Source: Parus major
Lineage: Eukaryota > Chordata > Aves > Passeriformes > Paridae
Assembly (NCBI RefSeq): GCF_001522545.3
Contig: NC_031770.1
Span: 33,552,867 to 33,616,866, forward strand
Length of the DNA stretch: 64,000 nt
Direction: 5' to 3'
Of this stretch, positions 12,001 through 26,540 are shown piece after piece; within the stretch, counting starts at the first letter, position 1, and each line of letters opens with the position of its first letter. Position numbers and translations under genes: made by a program. The notes beneath the pieces are model-generated. The model saw only the letters and a list, made by a program, of their open reading frames with translations. It was not told where the DNA came from and ran no database searches.

Positions 12001-15000
12001 ATTTATATGTCTCTCCTCCTCTACTGTGCCTGTCGATCACACTTGGCTTTAATCCATCTGCACCAAACTCCAGCCACATCCATCTGTCACACGTTCACAG
12101 CATCAGTGACAATGATCTCCTCGTGCACCAGGTCAGGTGCTCGTCAATATTCTCCCTGCCTGTGTGTGACCAAAACTCTTCACGGCTTGTCTGCCAAGGG
12201 TCATCATCCAGGAGGTCACAGCTGGAACTAAGTATGGTATTCGGTGACACAACTTGCGTTTCTCTCTTCCCAACTCACCTCAGTGTTTCTGAGTGCCTAT
12301 CTCTATGTATGTGGTTATTCTCAAGCCTATTTCAGAAAAACAGTTGCAGTAAACATGGGTTTAAGAGCTATAAATTTGCTTGATGCTGGAAATACAAGGT
12401 TTAAAATTAATTTGCTCAAGCACATTTCTGTACCAATGTATCAGTGTTATGTTTTAGCCAAAACCTGGTGCCATGTCTTACCTTGATCTCCAAGGTAAAT
12501 TTCCTGCACATTATTTAGGAGGGAAGGAATTGCTACATAAAAGAATGTCCAGAGTCCCTCAACAGCATCTGTTTCTGGTTGCATCAGAGAAACCTGCAAT
12601 TGGCACTCTTGCCACCTACATAGGGCTTCTCTTGAAACGAGCTGTGAGAAGTCTGATTTTAATGGCAAGGCCTAAGGATACTGCTTTAAGTTATCTTGTG
12701 ATTATTTTTAGTGAAGTGCTCCTCATATGTTTCTACTCAGTGCCTACTTTGTGTACGAGTTGTGAGTTTTGCTCTGAGTGACAACCAGAGAGGTACAGTT
12801 CTGAGCTTGGTAGCAGGGAAACAGGGATGTTTTTGCTCTCACCTCACCCTGAGAAGGATATGTCCAGTTGGATTAATGGATGGTTCTGAGAAAGGTGTAG
12901 GAGTGATTTTTTTCTGGATTTTGCCTTGTTTTGCATGCCTGATCAATGTATTGAGATGCACATCTCTATGCCTGAAGCCTGGCAACTGGAAATGACACAG
13001 GCTAAAGAATGAAAACTGCTGCGCTTGTTGGACCAGTGATGGTGCTGGGGATTAGTGACTATCAACCATTTTAGTTTCAGTAGTTTGTCTGAGGCTCAGC
13101 AATTGGCTCCTTTTCAGTTTCTGTAAAATGTGTTTTGTGAACTATTCAAAGTGTGGGTCTCTTTTTTTATATAGTGCATGTCCCAAGAGCTGACAGATTT
13201 ATGTTTTTCCAGAGGTACACTTGGGTAGACACAGTTACACTGTTTAACTAAGTAGGGAAGGGAAGTTTTCCAGAGTCTTGTCTTGCAGCTCTGTCATGAT
13301 TTTATTTCTGTTCAGGAAGTAATTCCAGGTTGTTTATTGGTGTTCTGAGTGCCTCTTTTGATCGATGTAATCTCTTCTTTAATTAATGTTTATGTTTCTT
13401 CCATAGACATTATCTGTTTTTTAGTCAAATTGTTTAATGCCTGACCTTTTACTCTGGGGGAGTGATTTGAAACACTCTTAGCTAGATGCTACATGGAAAA
13501 CATTTGGAACTGCATCCTCTCTGATCAGTAATTTAGCCTTGGCTGATGTTTGGTAACGTTTCCATCCCAAGGAAAGACAGTATAACTCACGGTGTTTTGG
13601 TGCCATGCTCTTTGTGGCGCATTTGACTGGTTTTATTACAATGGTACATAATTTATTTTCATCTTTATTGTCTCTAACAAAGCTGTAGATAAGAATTTGA
13701 ACTGATGTTTCATAGATCATGTTTTATTTCAAACATCTTCCTCCCATGACTTTCTATGACTCACCCTATATAAAGCACGTAATTGCAGTACTGTTGGAAT
13801 TTCTCCTAAAGAGATGAATTTCTTTCGAGGAATGGCTTCTTCTCCAGTTGGGCAGTACTGGGAACTAGAAAAATGAATAATAATTTTCTGTAAGCACCAC
13901 GTGGAAGTTCTGGGATCCACAGAACTAACATTACCAGTCTTTTGATAAGCCTTAGGCACTAGCAAGAGCACAAAATTGCTAAATCAGTCTTATAGGAGGT
14001 GAGCTATAACAAAGTTCAAGGTAAGTTGTCTGGGCTTGGCTCCTGAACTCCCAAATTTTTGCACCAAATCCCTTCTGCTTTGCCCTAGGCTAAAGTGTTG
14101 GGACACAAAAGACAAGTGGCAGTGTCAAGAGCCTGGGAGGATCAGCTCTTCTTTGACCACGTGAATCAAGACACACAGGAAACACACACAGGAAACCAGG
14201 GCAACCACCAAAACACACCTCAAATGTGAGGAGTAGATTTATTGCATTATCTCACTAACACTGGGCAGCTGAGACACACGGGGACACAGGCTGTGTTAGG
14301 CTCAGTTCATCCTAAAAGGCTTCATGCACACAGTTTATCACAAGGCTGTGTTTTTATGATCTCTCTCTCTCCCAGCAGGAGGCTGAAGCATGTCTCGTAG
14401 AGTCTTATCTCTACATAGGAATTCTACTTCCCAAAGCAGGCAGCGAATAGGGGTAATAAATGGAGTTTTCCCGCACCAACTTTCTTAGCATTCCCAGCTG
14501 CAAGGTCACTTCAAGCAAAAACCCTTCTCTCCTCACCAAATCTTCCAGTTTTAAACCTGTCCTCCCAACACCTACGTTTTGCAGAACATGTGTCCAGTGG
14601 TGACTCATCAGATCTCATCAAGATCCTGTCACTATTTCATCTTTGGACCTGCATGGGTTAGACTGGAGCTGATTCTCTCCACACTGACCCTTGACTCAGG
14701 CAGCTGTGTTCCTGGGGTGGCACCCAGCACCCATGGTTTGCCACTTGAGATTCACAAGCTCTGTTAGTTAGCCTCTTTTTTCAGGCCTTACGAAAGACAC
14801 TTGGGGAAAAATTTTGCCACTTAGGTATCACCAGGCCTTTACCCTGAGGCCTGAGGGGAGATGGACAAACCTCCAGGGAATGAGGCAGTGCAGAGTTTCC
14901 TCCTTTCTTTAGCTGTCATCTTTAGATGACAAGAATCATCAATCAGATGACCAAGAATCTGGCAAATGGACTGCAAACTGTGTGGTTTGGCTCTGAACAC

Positions 15001-18000
15001 TCATCATTCCTCCTTTGTTCTCAGTAGGGTTTTGTCTCTGGAGCATTTAAATTTTGCCTAAAATGCATGAGGCTCTTCAACAGTTTGATTTCTGTTGATG
15101 GTAGATGTCTTTTGATTATGAGCATTAAGGGTCCTGAGTCTGTATTCCAGGTGCTTTTGGAGTAACATCTGCATTTTTCTCCTGTGTTCTGTTATTGTAA
15201 AATGCCTAGAAAATGAGGCTGGGCTTGGCCCTCACTGAGTCTCTTTTTAACTGAGGCTTAGTAAAGAATATTGTGAAATTGCCTTTGTGGCCTTTCCATT
15301 TTGCTTATTCTTGGCTGCATCTGAGTGGGAAAATGTATTTGAAGCAGGTATCTGAAAAAATTGGAATCAGATGCAAATGAAAGTTTTCACTCAAAAATAT
15401 GCAAAGCCTGACATAGAAATTATTCAGATAATTTAGAAGTTTTCAAGGGGACTAGAACTAATAAACTTCAGCCTGACATCCTTAAGGCTGGGTGAAAGTA
15501 ACCTCAGAATGATGCAACTTCAGCAAACCCACAAAGGGCAAACGAGGTGGCCTGAAGATTACAAAATCAAAACCACAGGGGGTAATTTAAAAAGGTGTAG
15601 AATGGAGATGGGAAGTTATGAATTGATGAAAGGAAATTTTCATGGAAAACATATTGGTGGGAAAAAATGAACAAATTATACATGGAAGACAAAGAAGGTG
15701 AGTATTAGCTAAGGTAGGTTTGTCAAGTACAAATGATGTTGATCTGGTTTGCTTTCCTTCTGTAACAGGGATAACATGTCTTGTGGAAAGGGCAAAAGCA
15801 GGAGTTTCCACATCCCATTATTCTAGCCAGGCCTTCCCCAGCACTGTTTCATTTGATACAATTTAGGGAAGCAGAGTTTGGGTGGTTGGTTCTCTGTCTT
15901 TTCTAATGTAGAAACATGAGGAAGCTCACAGCACTCACAGTAAATTCTGCTTACTGAAAACACACCTACTTCTCTTTGCTACCTTTCAGAAAGCCCTTAA
16001 AGGTAGCACATTCAAAGCCTAAAGGCAGTACTTTCCCAACCATTGGTTCACACAAAACCACCACAGGCTCAGTACAAAACTGGTGACACGTCCAACTGCA
16101 GAGTAGCCCCTGGTGGTTCACTACTCAATGTAAAACATATAGAGGTGGTTTCCATAGAATCTCATCTCGGTTTGCTCTCTCTCTAGGTAATGAGCCACAA
16201 GCACAGAGGACCCTGGAGTCATAAATCATAGCTGGGAATGATCCAAGGGCAATCAATAAGCTAACTGAAGAAGTTGAACTCACATCAACAGTGCTTGTCT
16301 GGTGACAATAAAGTAAATACCATTCTTATAAAAGCAAGCCTACAGACTGCAAGACATAAGAAATGACCATTCTGCTCTACTCAGTGCTTGGTAACAGCTC
16401 ATCTGGAATATTTCTTGTGGTGGTCTGGCTTTCATCCCTGCAGATGGAGAAAGGCAAGGAAAAAGCAGCACAAATGACTAGTGGTCTAGAAAATAAGACT
16501 TGTGAAGGAAGATTGAAGGAACTGGGTTCTCAGACTGAAGGAAAAGAATATTTTAAAAGGCAGAAAGTTCTTTTATGTCCTTAAATATGTACAATGTTGC
16601 TTTACGAAGCAAATAAATAAGCTATTTCTCATATTCAGAATGAAAAATAGTAGGCTTAATTTACTGCAATGTACACTGAACATTAAGGAAAACATTACAA
16701 TATTAAGGGTTGCAAGGTGGAACCTTTGGTTTCCCTAAGGTTTCAGGTCTTTGAAACATGAGTCTGTCAGTAAAGGATCAAGTACACATCATTCAGGCTT
16801 AGGGCAGTGGATTGACTGGTCTCAGAAGTCTCTTTGCAGCCTTTATTTCTAGGAGCTTGTAAAGCTGTTCAGCTTAAGCTAAGATAATATCTGATAGCAG
16901 ATTTCAGCCAGCTCTTTTGGCCTGGTATCTCCAGTTAAAGAGACAGGATAATTTACAATAAGCAGTTTTTTAATAATACTGATTTGTAGTACTATTTTAC
17001 TTGAAAACTACATGGATGAAACTATAAATCCAGATTGTAGCTGCTATTTTATTTGCGCCTGGGTTAAATTTCAGTTATGCCTTAGACTTTTTGTAACTTT
17101 GTCCATTTTTTACCATTACAGATCTGCTTGTAAATCATTACGTGATTTGAAAACCTTGACTGAACTCAAATAAGCATAATACATGTGAGTAGATTTTTTA
17201 GTCAACAAATTTTATTGCCTCAGTGTTCACATGCATCTGATTTTTTATGAGCATGCAGAAGAGCACAGACTCCACCACTGACTCCTTAGTGATTCCTTTC
17301 TCCATTGAGAAAATTTTGTTTTCGATTATTTAATCAGTTATTGATACACAAATTATCTTCCTTCTAACCCCCTGGCAAACTGATTATTTTTTGAGAAGCT
17401 TCAAAGGAATCCAACATGCATTGTGACTTTTCTCTACACAGCATGAGACCTTTCCCAACATAGCACATTTACCTCTGTGACTATTAGTCTTAGCCTGTGC
17501 CAGGACACTGAGTGGAAGTCAGGATTGCTGATCTCTTTCCTGGATTAAAAATTAGTGTCACATCTATCATCTTCTATTCCTCTGGCACCACAGCTGATAT
17601 ACTATGCCTAGATGGATTATATATCCTCTCAATATCTGGGTTATAGCTATATTCAGAAACGTGGCCCTGCTAACCAGACATTATTCATATCAGCACTTCT
17701 GAAGTCTCATTTACTCAATCTCTAGTTTTAGGAAGGTTTTTTGCAATAAAGAAAGGCTGAAGTCCAAGACAATGAACATCTAAACTTACCTGCTAACCTT
17801 ATTGCCAGGGCCCACTAACTGTCTTGCTTGCTCATTTTACACTCCAGTACATGTTACTCCCACAGACTGCTGGCTGGTTTGTTAGGGTAAAATACATCAT
17901 GCAGGGTCTGACAGCTCAAGAGAGCCGAGTCTGTCACAGCTCCATACCCCAGGTCAAGCCAGTAGTGAGACTAGGAATGCATTCCCAGTAGGCATGGGCT

Positions 18001-18143
18001 CACAAAACACTCCAAGTGATTGAAATCCCTGCCTTTACCCTCCTTTAGTTCCTCCTCTAGGCATCTTGTCATAAGGCATGAATAATTCCAAACTGCTTTT
18101 CCCATAATGTATCCTAGAGCCCAAGACAGTGACCCTCGCAGAT

Positions 18144-18178
18144 CATGGAACCTTTTTTGACAGGGCCACTCTCTTTTA
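18144..18178 (+). repeat. 35-base dispersed repeat, copy 1
   Basis: This matches 21383-21417 at 33 of 35 positions in the same orientation. The shared core is GACAGGGCCACTCTCTTTTA. Flanks diverge immediately on both sides. No known family recognised. Confidence 0.8.
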
Positions 18179-18491
18179 AATCAAAAGATCAAAAGGAGGC
18201 CTGGAGAGCTGCTCTTGATGACACTTTGTGGTGGGTTCCAAGTCGGGACGCTGGGGCAGAAATCCTCTGAGGACAGTCCCGGGAGGAGCCTGGAGAAGTT
18301 CCTCCCTCATTCCTTGGGGATCACTGTCTTGGGTTCCCACCTGCTCTTGGGCTTCTGTGATCCTCTGGCTTCTGGAGATGGACCTTTGGTGGTCTGATGG
18401 TCCTGTGATTGGCCTGGGAGGACCTGAGCAGGGTGTCATATCCCCCCCACCCTCTGTGCTCCTCTCTGGGTGTGCAAATGAGCTTTCATAA
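18179..18491. other. GC-rich block of unknown origin
   Basis: About 310 bases are clearly richer in G and C than their surroundings and start right where repeat copy 1 ends. Open frames of 60-87 codons run on both strands. It has no recognisable protein motif; it could be a piece of an unclassified mobile element. Confidence 0.4.
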
Positions 18492-18506
18492 CATAATCTA
18501 ACCCTT

Positions 18507-18562
18507 TCCTGCTTCTGATGTGTTTACAAACACATCCTGCTTCTGATGTGTTTAAAAACATT
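18507..18562. repeat. 28-bp tandem duplication
   Basis: Two adjacent units begin at 18507 and 18535, each starting TCCTGCTTCTGATGTGTTTA. They differ at about two positions near their ends. Confidence 0.85.
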
Positions 18563-21500
18563 TAATATTAGCTTTTGCCTCTGGTGACTTGCTCTTGAAA
18601 ATTTTTTATCTGGTCCAACCCTTTTATGTTTTCACGTTTGCCTTGACAGACATCGTTTTTGTCCCTTGCTTGAAATAACCTTTTCCTTTTTTTTTCTTTT
18701 ATAAACTTCTGTTAGCTTCTGTTGGTTAACGACATTGACTTATTTGGCTTATCAGGGGTCTTTCAGACCTTTTATTCATTTGAGAGATACATTTACTCTC
18801 AATTTCTAAAACAGTGTCCTTAAAGAACTTCTGGAATTCTAATAATTATATTTTTCTTAGTTCCTTTTTAATTCCTTATCAAATAACATCTTAATTTTTT
18901 CATAAATCTCTTCTAAAAATACAAAATAAGTCAATTTGTGAGGTTTGTGTGTGTGTTTGTCTTTTTTGTTCCTGCCAGAAGACTGGCTTTAATACATTAT
19001 GAGCCCTTGTGTGGGGTTCTATGCAAATAGTTACCCACTGAGCCACAGGCCCTGCTGTGTCTTTGCTGCAGGTCCTCTAAGGTCATGGATACAGCATGAC
19101 TTTAATCACTGTAATTGGTTTGTGACACTACTGAAGAGGATGGTCTTCCCTTTTCTCCCTGCTGCTGCTCCTTCCCCTCTGGATCAGGAAACAAAATTCA
19201 ATAAAACTACGTGACACTTAAAAGTTCCATTTGAAGCCTGCTGCCTTTCACTTTGGGAACAGCGTGTTAAGCAGGGAGTTGAGCTGTGTAAAGCTCCAGC
19301 TCAGCTTCCTTTCAGGTTTGGCGGGGGCTGGAAGTGCTGCCAAGAGCAAAACTTAAACAATTTGTCTTAGGCTCAGCTCTTGTACAGTTTCTCGTCCCAG
19401 CTTAACTGCAGACCCATTGGGCATCATGTTCTTTGATTTGTCACTTGCCATGCTTGGGAAGAGGACCTTCACTTGGCTCCTGAAAAAGCCAGTATAAAAG
19501 CAGAGGTTTATCAGGAGGAGGTTCACCACCTGTTGGAGGAGCAGCCTTTTGCACTCTTCTGCAGTTCTAGGGGAAAGGTTTTAGCCTCTGCAGCTGGTAA
19601 TATTTTTGCAAAGAGAAGGAGATCGAAAACATCACGCTTCTTACCACCTTTGCCAAAAGCACTTGAAAACAACTTCAAAGAAGAACATCCCCCCTCCACG
19701 CTCAGAGTGCAAAACATCCCTTTGTAGGGAGTCAAACCAGACCAATGAAATGGGGGAGAGACGTCTTCTTTGATCATTTGTTGCTCAGACAAACTCCTGG
19801 GTAACAGTTTCTAGGTTAATTAAATGTTACTTTGTACTGACAAGCTGAGCTTGTGCTAAAGCCTCAGGATTTGTTTGTGTGGCTGAAAGCTTGCACTCCC
19901 TCATAGTCCCTCATAGCATAAACCACAAACCTTCCAGCCTAGTAACATGCAAACATAATAGCAAACAGCAAGATACAAGACCTGACCTCTTGGCTTGAGT
20001 ATCAGCTTTGGGGAATGAGCTACCCATGTCAAGAGCTGGTTATCTTCTCAAAATCCATTTCTTTTCTTTCAGGAAAGAAGCATACATTCAGTTTTTATAA
20101 ATGTTCCCTTTTTTGTTTTCTTCTCTTTTTTTTCTTCAACTGCTCCCTGATCTGACTGGCTCAGTTAACTTGCTTTCTCTGCAAAAAGGAAGAAATGGGG
20201 AGGAAGGAGAAAACAAGTCCTCCCTACTCCTTTTATGATTAGGGGTAAGAGGAACGAGCATGTTACAGATGGAGGGCTCTGGCTGCTCTGTGACTTTCCA
20301 GCTGCTTTCCCATGTCAAGTCTTTCTTGCAAAGCTGAGTGACAGCACAAAAATGGATCTACTTATCTGCTACTCCTCTTAGTCTATCTGAAACAGCTCCT
20401 GTCACAGCAGGACAATTAAAGCAGAAGTTCAGCAGTTTCTTGGGCAGCCCTTCTTTACCTGTACTTTATTCTGGGCAGTTCTTCCAAAGATTTCAAAAGG
20501 CTTCAACTAGAGGAAAGAACAGAGCTTAAAACTGCCCTGTGGTGCTGTGGATGCCAAGTCCCTGGTGACAAGCCCGACTGTGAATGCTATTCTAGAAAAG
20601 TGTTTCTTTCTACAGGGACACTACAGACAGCACCAGATGCTGCAATGCAAATGCTAACTAATGTTGGGCAGCATCCCCAGAACAGATCCAAACAGCCAGG
20701 TATCTGGAGGTTTAGCTGGCAAATGGACATCAGGGTCCTAATTTCTAACATGTGCATATGGTGGAGCAAATGCAAAATGATCTAGTAAATGCAAGGTAGT
20801 CCTACCCACAGAATTGCCAGCTACACTGTACAAAAATCACACATCAGGCTCTTTCTTTATATAAAGGAAGTTAGTTTTAAAATAATTACATTAAAAAAAA
20901 TACCCAGAATTTTTTGCTTGTTTCAACCCTTTAATAAAAAACAAGCAACAATTTCAAGCTTCTCTCTAGCTCATGACAGCTAGAATCTGAATTACTACTT
21001 TTAGTCAATTCTGGGATTGCCCTGTGTTTTCTGGGCTGTGGGAGTCAGGGCTCTAAGAGACCCTCTGGTAGCATGATAATTACAATAAAATGCCTCAGTT
21101 CCACAGAGCACACCCTTGTCAGTGGAAGGGCAGATGTATTTCAGTTTCATTCTAAATAGCTGTTGGATTTAATTCTCTTCTGCTTCAGTTATTTACACTG
21201 AGGCAATGTGTGCCTCTCCAGGGATGGGCTCAGGCCTCTCCCACCAGCACAGATAATCTGGCTTTCAGCCTGACCAGCAAAGGCCATGGGAAACCATGAG
21301 AGGGGTTTGGCCCCACTACAACACAAAATTTCTGTTGTCTTTACACTTGGGAAGGTGCAAAATGCTGACAGTGCAGCTTTCACATGGGACCTTTTCTGAC
21401 AGGGCCACTCTCTTTTACAGCATCTGGGTGCTTTGGAACCCTTTTGAGCTGGCATATCCTGAGACAAGATCTGCAAGTCAGCTTTTAATTCAGTGTGTGG

Positions 21501-24500
21501 GGAACAAAAGCCTGCCAATGCTGTGACCACCATGTGTGTTTTTGCATCGAGACACTGAGCTCAGGACTTAGGTTTCAGTGGGGGTGAAGTGCTGGTAGTT
21601 TTTATTATAAAGCTGTATGTTAAACAGCTAAAGGTAAAATGTAGGTTTTGAGTATGTGGCCAACCTCAAAAACCAGCACTCAGTTAGAAAACACCAGTGC
21701 CCTGCCTCTGTGAGGCTTCTCTAAGGGTAGTTTTGTTCCAAGGTAATAATTTTAAGTATCTATGATTGGGCCGGGACCCTTGGGCAGAGGCAGTACAAAT
21801 TCAGCTCTCCAAGCACAGCAGAAGAGACCGGGGGAGAGGAATTAGAAGGTCTGCAATGCTCCAGTCTGTGTTCCCAGAATTATTCTTGCTTTTCGTCCAA
21901 AGACTAGAGTGCAATGTGTAAGCAGACCTGCCCTCTGCCCCGAGAGCACTCTCATCCCTCAGCTACAGGCTCTTTCTTGCTGATTTTCTCTGATGTGGAT
22001 TTGAACATCCTCCAGCTGAGAAAAGCTTAAAAGGCATGTGTCACATTTCCTGAGCACATGTTCAAACCACTAATATAAAATTAAAGCATTACCACCAATG
22101 CCCTTTCTTTTCTGCTTTTGAATGATGCAAAGAACTCGTTTGGTTCTGAAAGACAGCACATTAGCACTAACCCTCAAAAGAGGATCTGGGTTTGGGTGAC
22201 CACAATCTGGAGGAAGGGACTAGGTCTTGACCTTTCTCAATACCTCTCTTGAAGGCAAATGGTAGAGGCACCCTAACCCATGGTGTGTCTGTTCTCCAAC
22301 CTTCTTTAAAGGGTGCCAAGCCTCATCTGTTTCCTGTATGAAAAGCATGAGCTCCAGACTCTGGTTTCCTTACCAGTAGCCCTGACTGACTGCTGCAGCC
22401 TTGCAGTCCCATAACACACCCAGGACTTCAGAGACAGTTGTGCAGGCAGAGTATGGTGGACCAAGGATCCACTTTCAGCTTCTCAGGGTCACAGCCCAAG
22501 CACCCTGATGGCTTTCCCCCGGCATGCAGTGCAGCCTAAAGCTTGGCTTTTAACTTTGGAAGCATTACATCTTACTGCTAGGGAATCATAATAGAGCATT
22601 TAGAGATTTACAGCCTTCAAAATTATGCAACTGAAATTAAATAGAAATGATGCTTCTAGTGTCAGATACTTAATGACTACAACACCACCAGAAAAATACA
22701 TGTTTAATGAAATTATGCATTTTAATAGATTGCTAGTACATAGCATAATTCTGATTAGTTTCCTTTTTAATAAATCACCTAAGAATTTTCCACACAGATT
22801 GAAGAGCCTAACCTGACCTGGCAGTCATGAAAGAGAAAACATGCTTTTACTGCAAAGCAGTTTTGTCTAAGGATTTACTTTCAGAACACCGTTTTTGTAG
22901 GAAAAAAAAATTACCATTGCTAAGAAAACCTTATGTGTTGTCATTCTAAATATAAATCTCCTTTCTGGAGGAATACTGAATAATCTGTTCCAATCTTGAG
23001 GGTGAAATAATATTTTTACTTTAGCACAAAACAATACTCAACCCTTTCATGGTCCAAGATAAGACAATCATCTTGCCCATTGCAGACAGAAAGAACTTTT
23101 CTGAACCAACAGTAGAAAAATGTTGTTACATTTTCTTTATTTAAGGAAAAATTTAAGAATTGTGTTTCTCTTCAGTTCTCTCTGAATTGAGTACTTGATG
23201 ATGTTAAAAGAAGAAAATGTAACAGGTGAATGTTTATCTTGTCATTGTCAAAGTGTGCTTTATTCTCTGAGTATGACATCACATCCAAATAACTTTTCAG
23301 ATTACCTGAGCAAGGCAACAAGCCAGTCAAGATCCCAAAAAATTCAAGTGTATTCACCAAACAGGTCCCCATGGGAGTGGGATCGTGCTGTGATGATGGT
23401 ATAATCTATGTTTTATTATAGATTTCTGTGCCACTATTAGTTGCAGGGCCTCTTCTGCCTTTTTAATTTTTCTGAAGCTGATCCCCGCCCAAGTAACACT
23501 GCTCCACGATCAGCTGGACTGATAAAGCCTGGTTTCACATGGACCCACCTCTCTACTTGAGCCATGCTACAGATTTTCTAGAGGGCCCCCATCTCCTCCT
23601 CCTTCTTCCTCTTCTCCCATGCTGCAGGCTCTGTGCTCAGCTTTCCTCCACTGCCTTCTCCTGGCAATGCCCTCAGCACCCCAAACCACTGGGGCAGCCA
23701 GCAAGAGCTGAAGGCTTTTCAGGAAGCAGGGTGAGGATAAAGCTGCTGGTCTGGTGGGAGAAGCAGAAATGTCCATCAGCATTCATTCAGGTGTTGTACT
23801 GAGCCAGGCACACTTGGATCCAGAATCCCCAAATCTGCCTTTCCATGAGGGATGCCCTCCCTCATACCAGAGAATGAGGAACAGGCTGATATCACACCTT
23901 CCTTCAGCACGAGCCAGAGCCTGTGCAAATTTGTCTGTGAGGAATACTGCACTTTGTTCACAAGATTTTTTGTCCTTAGAAATATTTCACAACTAAGAAA
24001 GGAGCAAAAGTATTCATGCCATGAGATCTGTCTGCAAACTCTCTCCCACTTCTTGGCAGCGGAATTTATTAGTGGTGCTTTGGCACCATCACGCTTTCCC
24101 AGGATGAAAAGATCAGTTGTTCTAGTTGTTTCTCATTAATATACAATTTTAAATAAATTTTCCACATAAATTAGATTTTTACGCTCTTCAGTAGTGCCAG
24201 ATGGACTGAGCCATCTGTCAGAGATTAACACTCACTAAAGGACAACTAGCATTAAAAAAAAATAACAATAATGTAACATTCCAAAACATTTTTGCTTTGT
24301 ACATTGGTTGAACAAACAATTGCATGTAAAGCTGCTCTTATTTTTAAAGATCATCATTTGTGAATGCTTGTATAATACTTTACTGAATTTGAAAAAAGAG
24401 ATTTTTGGATGATTAGCCCATTTTTACAGCTTGGGGACATTTCTGAGGGTATCTGATCTGGGATGATACTGCATAAAAAACTGTAGAACTAGAAACAATA

Positions 24501-26540
24501 CAGCCACCACAAAGCCATAGGAAAGTCGTGGATTGCTGATGGAAATAGTGAAGCCCTGAATAAAGTGCCTTTTCCTTTGAATTGAGAAGAAGAACCTGTA
24601 TAAAAGTTAGCAAAAGCATTGTTTAAATGATGGGCATTGCCATTACCCCAGGCTCCTTCCTGGAGTTCTAGCTTGTATTTTTTCTCTTTGCTTTTCCACC
24701 AGCAGCCTAAGGTTTGCACCAAGAGACCACAAGTCCAAGCCTTGCAGCGATCCCCCTTGGCACCAAGGGCTGAGGGAGAGTCCCTTTGGCTGTCACAGCC
24801 CACTCTAGGGCCACACTCTAAAGCAGGTTTGGCTTGTTAGGTGCAGAGACTCGTGTACTCTCTGCATGATGTTACACTTTATGGGCTCCAGAGATGGGAA
24901 CTGCTGAACCACGTGTTCCTTTCCTTCCCACGTTTCTATCACTTAAATCTATCAATGTCAAATTTACGTAATTTTATTTTCTGTTACCAGAGGGGTCAAG
25001 CTATGATTGGACAGCAGACAGAACTGCCATCAAAAGATTGAGATTTCAAGGTACCAAAAAAAAGGAGAAAGTTATCTATACTTATTTTAAACATTTTCAT
25101 AAAATAAACATTTTAAAACTGGTTACATTTAATAAAATTCCCCATAGGTATTTCCACCAATGGTAGAAACTACCTGAAAGCTGGCTGGAATTACCTGAGA
25201 ATTTGGATGACCAAGGTCCTACAAAACTGATCAAGGGCAAATGGAGTGACAAGCTTAATAAAGGAGGGACAGAGAAACAAGACAACCGCAGACCTGTTGG
25301 TTGAACTTTAGTACCCGTGGAAACACTATAAGAACAAACCAGGCTACTTGCAAATACATGAAAGGTGCCAAGCAGATGAGTGACAGCAAATACAGATTAA
25401 TGAGAAACTAACATTTCAAAACCTTTGCAGGTTCCCTCTATGAGAGGATAAAAATGGAAACTATCATTCTACATAAGCAATAGATATGCTTTGACTACAG
25501 TAAAGTTTTAGCATTTTCTTACATAGGCTGCTACAAGGGGAGGTGACTTGAGTCAACATGACAGCATTATAACAACAGAGTTGGTTAGAAAACTTGCTTT
25601 TAAGAGTCACTGTCAGTAAATTTCTTGTCAAACTAGAAGGGTGCATGATTTCACTGAAGCCAGTCTATGGTACTACACTCTAGCTTCATTAATGAGATCC
25701 TGAAATACTGTTTATAAATTTGAAGATGATGGCTAGAGTAGAAGGACTTCTAGTATACAAGAGACAGCCCAAGAATTCAAAATTATCTAGCCAAACTGCA
25801 GAAAGTATCTGAAAAACAGAAGGCAGTTTGATAAGGACAAGAAAAACTAAACCTGACATGGGTTTCTGGAAAAGCAGATATTTAACAAGGCAACACTTGG
25901 CTATACAGTTGTTCTGTTGAATTCAGGTGTCAGTGTGTGTCACGGTGACTTGTTGCTAAGGAAGGGGGAGCATCATCCTGGGTCACACCGTGCAGTGGTG
26001 ACATATGTGAAAACATGAAGTTATACTCCCCCACACTTGGCACCAGTCTGGTCTCAGCATAAATGAGTCATTTTGGATGCTCCAGTTTGAGGAAGTGTTG
26101 ACCAGCAGCCCAGAGGAAAAGAGCAACTAGTCATGGTGTAGAAAAGGATGGAGAGAATTGAGGCTGACAGGGAAGAGAAAAATGAGAAGAGATGCGATAA
26201 GGTTTTCACAATCAAAACCAGCAGTTGCAAAGGAGGGAGAAGAGTTTAACAAGTCTTCTGGGATAAGAAAGCAAATGGGATTAAATTGCAGAGAAGAAAG
26301 CTCAACCCAAATGCCTCCCAGGAACAGCAGCCAAGCCCTGGTTGGACCATGTTGGGGGCTGGGGATCACCAAAGGTTTTCCAAAAACACAGTGGAGAAAC
26401 ACCTGCCACAGGCAATTTAAGCTTGGGCATCCTGAATGAGAGATGGGCAGTGGACCTCCCAAATGTCATATGATGTGACACTGCTACCTCTCCAAATACC
26501 TGCAAGGACAAGAGGAAGAGTCTGGAAGAAGAGTCTGGAA
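18563..26540. other. Intergenic sequence, no gene supported
   Basis: Apart from the 35-base repeat copy at 21383, I see only unique-looking sequence, with short frames up to 114 codons that match nothing I know. The last 1.4 kb, before the CR1 fragment, might be older CR1 5' sequence too diverged to call by eye. Confidence 0.65.
21383..21417 (+). repeat. 35-base dispersed repeat, copy 2
   Basis: This is the second copy of the sequence at 18144-18178, differing at two positions, 3.2 kb away in direct orientation. Confidence 0.8.

Larger units (their letters stand above)
4210..18143. other. Intergenic sequence, no gene supported
   Basis: This is largely unique AT-rich DNA with homopolymer runs, including a T run at about 8277-8290, plus short palindromes listed separately. 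The longest frames (161 codons at 11898-12383; 130 codons at 10172-10564) are low in complexity and match no family I recognise. A small CpG cluster lies near 9880-9915. I saw no RNA genes. Confidence 0.7.

Noticed and set aside
11898..12383. 161-codon plus-strand frame in the intergenic region
   Set aside because: Ser/Leu/Cys-rich low-complexity composition without recognisable motifs; overlaps other frames of similar quality.
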